A stretch of DNA of 28,001 nt, taken from positions 1-28,001 of the forward strand of contig CANQLO010000026.1 in NCBI GenBank assembly GCA_947624715.1, given 5' to 3'. The notes beneath the pieces were generated by a model that saw nothing but the letters and a program-made list of their open reading frames with translations, did not search any database and was not told the DNA's origin. Every line of letters begins with the position of its first letter. Position 1 is the stretch's first letter. The position numbers and the translations under genes were made by a program. Positions 23,632 through 28,001 of the stretch are shown in pieces. This stretch comes from an uncultured Clostridia bacterium. Its GTDB lineage: Bacteria; Bacillota_A; Clostridia; TANB77; CAG-508.

Positions 23632-23895
23632 TTATTCTCCTTTCGTTTTTTCCATTGAACACATTTTTTTTAAATAAGAAATATTAATGTTGTAATACTC
23701 TACAACTTTATCCATAGGAACTAGATAATTTGGTAATTTATAACCATCTTTTTCTAAATTAGTAGCTATTATTTTCATATCTTTTCCTGCATAATCCAAA
23801 CATTTTCCAGAAATTCGAGCTACATCTTTTCTATTAGCCCATGGTTGCTTTAATATTTCCAATATTTCACTAGCAGTAGCTTTATTCTTGCTCAC
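23632..23895 (-). CDS. Excisionase-like / small HTH DNA-binding protein
   Basis: 87 residues from a GTG at 23895, ten bases behind AAAGGA; a TTG three codons earlier is too close to that site. The pattern ATASEILEILKQPWANRKDVARISG then LPNYLVPMDKVVEYYNINISYLKKM resembles a family of small winged/HTH proteins found right after cro in Firmicutes phages. Could be an excisionase for the integrase or a transcription factor; the sequence does not decide. Confidence 0.62.
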   Translation of the reverse strand: MSKNKATASEILEILKQPWANRKDVARISGKCLDYAGKDMKIIATNLEKDGYKLPNYLVPMDKVVEYYNINISYLKKMCSMEKTKGE

Positions 23896-23958
23896 TAAGA
23901 TCAAATCCTTTCATTATATCTTTTAGTCTTGGTCTATTTACTAATAGGTTAAGTAGTT

Positions 23959-24177
23959 TTATTCTTCTTTTTCTTGTTCTTCTAATGTTTTAAATAAGTA
24001 GTCTAATGTAAAATTTGGTAAAATATCAGAAATAATTTTTTTACACTCTTTTAATTTAAAATCTTTTTTTCCATTCATTTTATCACTAACAGTAGATGGA
24101 CTAAGATTTAATACTTTTACAATATCTGACTGATTTTTTTTATGTCTTGACATTTCAGCATCCAAATTCGGAAACAT
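23959..24177 (-). CDS. Cro-like HTH repressor
   Basis: 72 residues, strong GAAAGGAGG ribosome binding site. Helix-turn-helix at about 17-42: QSDIVKVLNLSPSTVSDKMNGKK, XRE type. It lies divergent to the CI-like gene across a region with three operators, the standard Cro position, and is the first gene of the early transcript. Confidence 0.85.
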   Translation of the reverse strand: MFPNLDAEMSRHKKNQSDIVKVLNLSPSTVSDKMNGKKDFKLKECKKIISDILPNFTLDYLFKTLEEQEKEE

Positions 24178-24196
24178 AATTCAACCTCCTTTCTAA

Positions 24197-24288
24197 AATA
24201 CGGACTTCCGTATTGATATTACGAGTATAATACGGTGCTTCGTATTTTGTCAATACATTTTCGTAAAAAAAATACGGATTTTCGTTTT
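24197..24288. promoter_or_regulatory. CI/Cro operator array (three sites)
   Basis: Consensus AATACG-N6-CGTATT. O1 24197-24214 is AATACGGACTTCCGTATT, a perfect 18-bp dyad. O2 24229-24246 is AATACGGTGCTTCGTATT. O3 24271-24288 is AATACGGATTTTCGTTTT, with a weaker right half. O2 fills the spacer of the cro promoter, O1 lies just downstream of its start, and O3 lies six bases before the -35 of the repressor promoter. Confidence 0.85.
24224..24253 (-). promoter_or_regulatory. Early promoter PR for cro and replication genes
   Basis: Minus strand TTGACA (24253-24248), 18-bp spacer, TATACT (24229-24224). Operator O2 sits exactly between the two elements, so repressor binding would block it. Confidence 0.75.
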
Positions 24289-24293
24289 TTGTG

Positions 24294-24322
24294 TTTACTT
24301 TTTTGTAAAAGGACTGTATAAT
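24294..24322 (+). promoter_or_regulatory. Repressor promoter
   Basis: TTTACT (24294-24299), 17-bp spacer, TATAAT (24317-24322). The weak -35 next to operator O3 fits a promoter modulated by Cro or CI. It would transcribe the repressor and the accessory gene. Confidence 0.65.
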
Positions 24323-24345
24323 TCTAATTAAAAGGAGGGGAAATC

Positions 24346-25002
24346 ATGACGTTCAATGACAAAATTGATAAATATATGACTGAAAATGGTTATAAAAATT
24401 TGAAACAACTAGCTTTAGAAGCTGACATACCATATACAACGTTAAGAGATTTTTACGAAAAAAAAACTGCTGACAATTCAAGATTGTCAACAATTAGAAA
24501 ATTATCAAAATTCATGGGATGTTCTATGGATTACTTAGCATATGATCATATTACAAATTTTGATAATGGAGAAATAATAGATATTACGTCTAATACAGTT
24601 AAAATACCTGTGTATGGTACGATTAAAGCTGGTATTCCACTTGAAAGCCAAACGGATGTTACAGAGTATGTTGAAATACCTAAAGATTGGACAAAAGGTG
24701 GAAAAGAATTTTATGGAATTAAATTGAGTGGTGATAGTATGTTTCCAAAATATCAAGATGGTGATATTGTTATTTTTGAACATACGGAAGATTGGACCAG
24801 ATTCAATGGAAAAGATTGTGCTATTATGATAAATGGCACTGAATCAACATTTAAAAAAGTTACTATTAATGATAATGGAATTGTATTGCAACCTTATAAT
24901 TTTGGTGCATACGATATCATGATGTTCAATAATGAGCAAATCGAGCAATTACCAATTAAAATTGTAGGTATTGCTGTTGAAAAAAGAACAAAAATAAATT
25001 AA
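24346..25002 (+). CDS. CI/LexA-like phage repressor with S24 peptidase domain
   Basis: 218 residues, AAGGAGGGG ribosome binding site. N-terminal HTH at about 18-45 (NLKQLALEADIPYTTLRDFY). The C-terminal S24 domain has the probable self-cleavage Ala95-Gly96 (GTIKAGIP), catalytic Ser131 in SGDSMFP and Lys170/171 in STFKKV. It maintains lysogeny and should be inactivated in the SOS response through RecA-stimulated self-cleavage. Confidence 0.93.
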   Translation: MTFNDKIDKYMTENGYKNLKQLALEADIPYTTLRDFYEKKTADNSRLSTIRKLSKFMGCSMDYLAYDHITNFDNGEIIDITSNTVKIPVYGTIKAGIPLESQTDVTEYVEIPKDWTKGGKEFYGIKLSGDSMFPKYQDGDIVIFEHTEDWTRFNGKDCAIMINGTESTFKKVTINDNGIVLQPYNFGAYDIMMFNNEQIEQLPIKIVGIAVEKRTKIN

Positions 25003-25017
25003 GAAAAGAGGTATAAA

Positions 25018-26103
25018 ATGAATTTTGAAGAAAAAATAAAAAACTTTGCAATAAGAATTGCAGATATTAAAGATAATATTAAAACAGAAGAAGCAACAAA
25101 AACATCAATTATAATGCCTTTATTTCAAATATTGGGATATGATGTTTTTAATCCAAATGAATTTACACCAGAGTATATTGCTGATGTTGGAATTAAAAAA
25201 GGAGAAAAAGTCGATTATGCTATTATTTTAGATGATGAAGTTGCTATGTTGATCGAAGCAAAGGCAATTACCGAGAAATTAGAAAAACACGATAGCCAAT
25301 TATTTCGATATTTTGGCACTACAAAAGCAAAATTCGCTATTTTAACAAACGGAATTACATACAAGTTTTTTACAGATTTAGAAAAAACTAATGTAATGGA
25401 TAGTACACCATTTTTAGAAATTAACTTAGAAACTATTAATGATAATGAAATTCAAGAATTAAAGAAATTTCAAAAAGAAAACTTTGATGTTAATAAGATA
25501 TTCTCTACTGCAGAGGATTTAAAATATTTAGGATTAATGAAAAAAGTCTTAAAAGAAGAATTTAGCAATCCTTCTGATGATTTCGTTAAATTAATTCTTA
25601 ATAAAGAAGTATATCAAGGAACTAAAACAACTGCTATTGTAGAAAAATATAGACCTATTTTAAAGAAAACAATAAGCGTTTATTTTAACGAATTAATAAA
25701 TAATAAACTACAAAGCGTAATTAAGGATAATGATGATGATATAGAAGAAGATTCAAATATAATAGAAGAAAATAATAATGAAATTATAACTACTGTTGAA
25801 GAAATGCAATCATACTATATTGTAAAATCTATTTTATCAGAATACTGTGATTCTAAGAAAATTACTTATAAGGATACCGTTAGTTATTTTGGAATCTTAT
25901 ATGATAATAAAGTTACAAAATGGCTTTGTAGAATCTATATAAAAGAATCTGTAAAATTTGTTATTATCGCTGATAAAAATAAAAAAGAAATTCGTTATGA
26001 TATAAATTCTATAGAAGATATTTATAAATTAAAAAAAGAATTATTAGAAAGATTAAAACAATTTGAAAAAATAAAGATTAAAGAAGAAGTAGAGGTTTTA
26101 TAA
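25018..26103 (+). CDS. Type I restriction enzyme R N-terminus-like protein (accessory/defence candidate)
   Basis: 361 residues, 15 bases after the repressor gene, with AGAGG upstream, so expressed in the lysogen. Residues about 5-150 match the HsdR N-terminal domain family: KTSIIMPLFQILGYDVF, then a PD-(D/E)xK nuclease core with Asp66 (KVDYAI), Glu80 and Lys82 (LIEAKA), and a Gln-Tyr pair in DSQLFRYF. No helicase or specificity partner is nearby, so it is not a full type I system. A middle acidic stretch (about 238-260) leads to a second, unrecognised C-terminal domain (about 265-355). Stand-alone genes of this type often accompany phage repressors. A role in superinfection exclusion is inferred. 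Confidence 0.75.
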   Translation: MNFEEKIKNFAIRIADIKDNIKTEEATKTSIIMPLFQILGYDVFNPNEFTPEYIADVGIKKGEKVDYAIILDDEVAMLIEAKAITEKLEKHDSQLFRYFGTTKAKFAILTNGITYKFFTDLEKTNVMDSTPFLEINLETINDNEIQELKKFQKENFDVNKIFSTAEDLKYLGLMKKVLKEEFSNPSDDFVKLILNKEVYQGTKTTAIVEKYRPILKKTISVYFNELINNKLQSVIKDNDDDIEEDSNIIEENNNEIITTVEEMQSYYIVKSILSEYCDSKKITYKDTVSYFGILYDNKVTKWLCRIYIKESVKFVIIADKNKKEIRYDINSIEDIYKLKKELLERLKQFEKIKIKEEVEVL

Positions 26104-26105
26104 AT

Positions 26106-26136
26106 AAAAAAAGATCCCGTGCTGTAACACGAGATC
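26106..26136 (-). terminator. Terminator of the antisense RNA
   Basis: Minus strand GATCTCGTG-TTACAG-CACGGGATC followed by seven T. The single non-Watson-Crick position is a U-G wobble on this strand but a C-A clash on the plus strand, and only this strand has the T-run. Confidence 0.82.
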
Positions 26137-26195
26137 AAAATGAAAAATCACGAAAGCCGACCAAGACTAAAAACAAAATACCAACAATTATATTG

Positions 26196-26204
26196 TGATA
26201 TAAT
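26196..26204 (+). promoter_or_regulatory. Possible int promoter (extended -10)
   Basis: TGATATAAT, an extended -10 (TG-A-TATAAT), with no good -35. It is about 70 bp before the integrase start codon and faces the minus-strand RNA promoter about 20 bp away. Confidence 0.45.
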
Positions 26205-26223
26205 GTTTGGATTTTTCTATTAC

Positions 26224-26253
26224 ATTATATCATGATTCTTATATAAAAATCAA
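26224..26253 (-). promoter_or_regulatory. Promoter of the int-leader antisense RNA
   Basis: TTGATT (26253-26248), 18-bp spacer, TATAAT (26229-26224) on the minus strand. The start would be near 26217, facing the int promoter head-on. Confidence 0.6.
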
Positions 26254-26277
26254 GCAAAATAAAGGGGAGATGATATA

Positions 26278-27438
26278 ATGCCAGTCTATCATGAAACAAA
26301 TAAAAAGAAACAAACTAAAGATGGAAGATCATATTATTACAAATGCTATTATACTGATAAATTTGGAAATAGAAAACAAAAAGTAAGTAAAATGTTCAAA
26401 TTAAGAAAAGAAGCTGAACAAGATGAAAGAAATTTCTTACAAGCTAATATTACTAGAAATGCAAATAATATTGAATATACAAAAAATCCTAGTTTTGAAC
26501 AAGTTTATAATGAGTGGAAATTTTATAAATTAAAATCATTAAAATGTACAACTAGTTATGGACTAGAAAAAAACTTAGATAAACATATTTACAATTTTTT
26601 TAAGGAATACAAAAATATTCACTCTATTACTTTAAATGTTATTAGTATGTGGCTAAAATATTTAGAAAGTACCAAAAAGAAAAAGAAATATTTAAATGTA
26701 ATGATCGGTTATTTTAAAGAGTTTTTAAGTTACGCAAGTGACAACTATGACTATGATAAAAAAATAAATTCAAAAATAATTAAATTCCGTGATGATGAAG
26801 TGGATGACAAAATTCGTGAAGCAGAATGGAATTTTTGGACTTATGATGAATTCTGTACATTTATTAAAACCGTTGATGATAAATTATATTACACCATATT
26901 TAACTTTTTATATTTTACAGGACTACGGCTAGGAGAAATGATTGCTCTTACTTGGGATAAACTTGATTTTAATAAAAAGACCATATATATAGACAGTAAT
27001 TTTACAAACAAATTAGGTGATGGAAAGCAACACATTGTAAAACCTAAAACAAAAAAATCAATTGATTTTGTGGACTTAGATGATAATACAATAGAATTGC
27101 TAAAGGAACATAGAAAAAAGGAAGAAAAAATATACAATTTTAATGAAAAAATGTTTATTTTTGGAAATGTAACTCCTATTGCTCCTACTACATTTTCAAG
27201 AAAACTAGAAAAATATATAAAGAAATCTAACGTTAAAAGAATTACTCCACATGGATTCCGTCATAGTTGTGCATCTTTATTGATTAACTTAGGATGTGAT
27301 AGTCGTGATGTTGCGAAACGATTAAGAGATACAGTTGAAACAGTTGAAAATACTTATTATCATATGTTTCCAGACAAAAAAAGCATTACAGTAAATGCTA
27401 TTAATAACCTAATAAAAAATAAAAATATGAAAAAATAA
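26278..27438 (+). CDS. int: Phage integrase (tyrosine recombinase)
   Basis: 386 residues, GGGGAGATGATATA upstream. N-terminal AP2-like arm-binding domain about 14-55 (DGRSYYYKCYYTDKFGNRKQ), SAM-like core-binding domain about 70-160, catalytic domain from about 185. Active site: Arg217 in TGLRLGE, Lys257/259 in KPKTKKS, His325-x-x-Arg328 in PHGFRHS and Tyr360 in ENTYYHMFP. The second His position is Asp351, as in related integrases with an L-x-D-T-V-E motif. It integrates and excises the phage at the att site just downstream. Confidence 0.95.
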   Translation: MPVYHETNKKKQTKDGRSYYYKCYYTDKFGNRKQKVSKMFKLRKEAEQDERNFLQANITRNANNIEYTKNPSFEQVYNEWKFYKLKSLKCTTSYGLEKNLDKHIYNFFKEYKNIHSITLNVISMWLKYLESTKKKKKYLNVMIGYFKEFLSYASDNYDYDKKINSKIIKFRDDEVDDKIREAEWNFWTYDEFCTFIKTVDDKLYYTIFNFLYFTGLRLGEMIALTWDKLDFNKKTIYIDSNFTNKLGDGKQHIVKPKTKKSIDFVDLDDNTIELLKEHRKKEEKIYNFNEKMFIFGNVTPIAPTTFSRKLEKYIKKSNVKRITPHGFRHSCASLLINLGCDSRDVAKRLRDTVETVENTYYHMFPDKKSITVNAINNLIKNKNMKK

Positions 27439-27458
27439 GAGGTAAATAAGAGGTAAAC
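27437..27458. repeat. Tandem 11-bp repeat pair, probable integrase arm sites (left)
   Basis: AAGAGGTAAAT followed directly by AAGAGGTAAAC, starting in the int stop codon. A variant pair lies at 27628-27649. Confidence 0.6.
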
Positions 27459-27467
27459 CTCTTTTTT
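27448..27467 (+). terminator. Terminator of int
   Basis: AAGAGG-TAAA-CCTCTT followed by TTTT. It shares bases with the second arm-type repeat. Confidence 0.7.
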
Positions 27468-27627
27468 ATTTCTAAAACCTTTATATATCAACGGTTTCAT
27501 TTTTATTGGTGCAAGAAAGGAGAAATAATCATTATCATTATTTGATAAGAAAAAATTATAAAATGATTGAAAAATAAAGAAATATAAATAATTATAAAGA
27601 AATAAAAATAAAATAATTTTAAAATTT

Positions 27628-27649
27628 AAGGGGTAAATAAGGGGTAAAA
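27628..27649. repeat. Tandem 11-bp repeat pair, probable integrase arm sites (right)
   Basis: AAGGGGTAAAT followed by AAGGGGTAAAA, differing from the left pair by one internal base (A to G). The same AAAATTTAAG segment flanks the pair on both sides (27621-27630 and 27646-27655). Confidence 0.6.
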
Positions 27650-27664
27650 TTTAAGATGAAATAG

Positions 27665-27711
27665 AAAAAGAGTAGCTTATAGTCTGCCAACGCAGACAAC
27701 TACTCTTTTTT
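27665..27711. terminator. Strong hairpin, possibly a bidirectional terminator
   Basis: Outer stem AAAAAGAGTAG / CTACTCTTTTT (27665-27675 with 27700-27710) and inner stem GTCTGC-CAAC-GCAGAC (27682-27697), followed by one more T at 27711 on the plus strand, with A5 at the left end acting as a T-run for the minus strand. Confidence 0.65.
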
Positions 27712-27822
27712 GGTTAATGCAACTTGCTGAATAATCAGCACTGCAATACTTCATCTTCCTTGTATGAATAATACAATTCATTTGAAGTAATTAGATTATA
27801 ATAAATATTTTAATTTTTGTCA

Positions 27823-27859
27823 ACGAAAAAAGAGCCCAGATTTTACTCTAAGCTCTTTT
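27823..27859 (-). terminator. Terminator of the LysM gene
   Basis: Minus strand AAAAGAGC...GCTCTTTT (27859-27852 with 27835-27828), with the stem extended by TTAG/CTGG using G-U pairs, then a short further T run. It begins at the stop codon. Confidence 0.78.
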
Positions 27860-28001
27860 ATTTTACTCTTAACTTTTGCCCTGCATAAATTAGATTAGGA
27901 TTCTTAATATTATTCCAAGCAACTAATTGATTAACTGTAGTTCCATATTTACTAGCAATTTTAGTAAGATTATCACCACTTTTAACAGTATAATATTCTA
28001 T
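27858..28001 (-). CDS. C-terminal LysM domain of a wall hydrolase, partial
   Basis: The last 47 residues of a protein that continues beyond the right edge. They form one complete LysM domain: [18 protein letters not shown] at the start and [14 protein letters not shown] at the end, with the typical W-N-N-I between. LysM binds peptidoglycan or chitin-like glycans. This ending is common in phage endolysins (amidase or lysozyme plus C-terminal LysM), and a lysin next to the att site is the usual phage order. A host wall enzyme cannot be excluded because the catalytic domain is not visible. Confidence 0.85.
   Translation of the reverse strand: MEYYTVKSGDNLTKIASKYGTTVNQLVAWNNIKNPNLIYAGQKLRVK

Larger units (their letters stand above)
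26106..26217 (-). ncRNA. Putative non-coding RNA opposite the int leader
   Basis: A minus-strand promoter at 26253-26224 and a minus-strand terminator at 26136-26106 bound a roughly 110-nt RNA with no good reading frame. It can fold a 5' hairpin CATTATAT/ATATAATT near 26206-26187. No minus-strand gene lies within reach upstream, so the terminator appears dedicated to this RNA. Candidate roles: control of int or an antitoxin-like RNA. Confidence 0.6.
27439..27857. other. Non-coding attP-like region downstream of int
   Basis: About 420 bp without a supportable gene. It holds the int terminator, two pairs of tandem 11-bp repeats about 190 bp apart, very AT-rich DNA between them, a strong hairpin (27665-27711), a TGCTGA-ATAA-TCAGCA dyad (27725-27740) flanked by TGCAA on both sides, a TTGTAT/ATACAA dyad (27760-27776) and the terminator of the LysM gene. 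The core crossover site cannot be identified without the other att site. Confidence 0.55.

Noticed and set aside
23885..23930. Ten-codon minus-strand ORF upstream of the excisionase-like gene
   Set aside because: Too short, no ribosome binding site; its DNA holds the AAAGGA site of the next gene.
24252..24267. Fourth possible CI operator (AATACA...CGTAAA)
   Set aside because: Half-sites are four bases apart instead of six and both are degenerate.
26139..26192. Hydrophobic 18-codon minus-strand stretch that could be a type I toxin
   Set aside because: No ATG, GTG or well-placed TTG start and no ribosome binding site; kept only as an alternative in the RNA finding.
26140..26235. 31-codon plus-strand ORF between the accessory gene and int
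   Set aside because: No ribosome binding site, unremarkable composition, and it runs through the promoters and antisense RNA signals.
27437..27649. CRISPR-like repeats downstream of int
   Set aside because: Only two pairs of 11-bp tandem units without spacers; no cas genes in the window.
27665..27711. tRNA-like fold
   Set aside because: Only two nested stems with an asymmetric internal loop and T/A runs at the ends; no acceptor, D and T arms. Fits a terminator.

Overview
The window is most of a temperate, long-tailed (siphovirus-type), HK97-fold phage or prophage from a low-GC Gram-positive host (Bacillota). The DNA is very AT-rich. Most genes start behind strong AGGAGG-type ribosome binding sites. 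TGA is used as a stop (for example for the tape measure and portal genes), so the code is the standard bacterial one. The gene families (SpoVG, ArpU/RinA-like late regulator, HK97 packaging and head set, ReqiPepy6 Gp37-like tail protein) are typical of gut and soil Firmicutes phages. I cannot name the genus.

Almost everything is on the minus strand, so the phage map reads from right to left. From about 24.2 to 19.6 kb are the early genes: a Cro-like regulator, small DNA-binding and membrane proteins, a DnaD-type replication initiator with origin-like repeats inside it, a DnaB helicase, coiled-coil proteins, SpoVG and a compact second tyrosine recombinase. From 19.4 to 15.1 kb is a tightly overlapping run of small, mostly unknown genes ending in an ArpU-like late regulator. 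From 15.0 to 0.1 kb are the late genes: HNH endonuclease, a cos-like region, small and large terminase, portal, protease, capsid, connectors, major tail protein, tail chaperones, tape measure, Dit, a Gp37-like tail protein with an extra beta-propeller, a further tail/baseplate protein and an edge-truncated ORF with a 10-G tract.

The lysogeny module is on the plus strand (24.3 to 27.4 kb): a CI-like S24-peptidase repressor facing Cro across a three-operator region, a restriction-enzyme-N-terminus-like accessory gene, and a tyrosine integrase. Downstream of int is a 420-bp non-coding stretch with two pairs of tandem 11-bp repeats (probable attP/att region). Beyond it is the C-terminal LysM domain of a minus-strand wall hydrolase running off the right edge. 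That order, lysin then att then int, is expected of a circular phage genome, so the two window ends may be close to each other on one molecule.

The less ordinary observations are: two probable -1 programmed frameshifts (tail chaperone G/GT, and a capsid with a C-terminal extension); a pair of near-identical twin-hairpin elements containing repeated GAGTTTG motifs that bracket the second recombinase cassette; a roughly 110-nt non-coding RNA on the minus strand facing the int promoter; a very short plus-strand RNA antisense to the leader of the replication initiator gene; and a G10 tract that could switch an ORF on and off.
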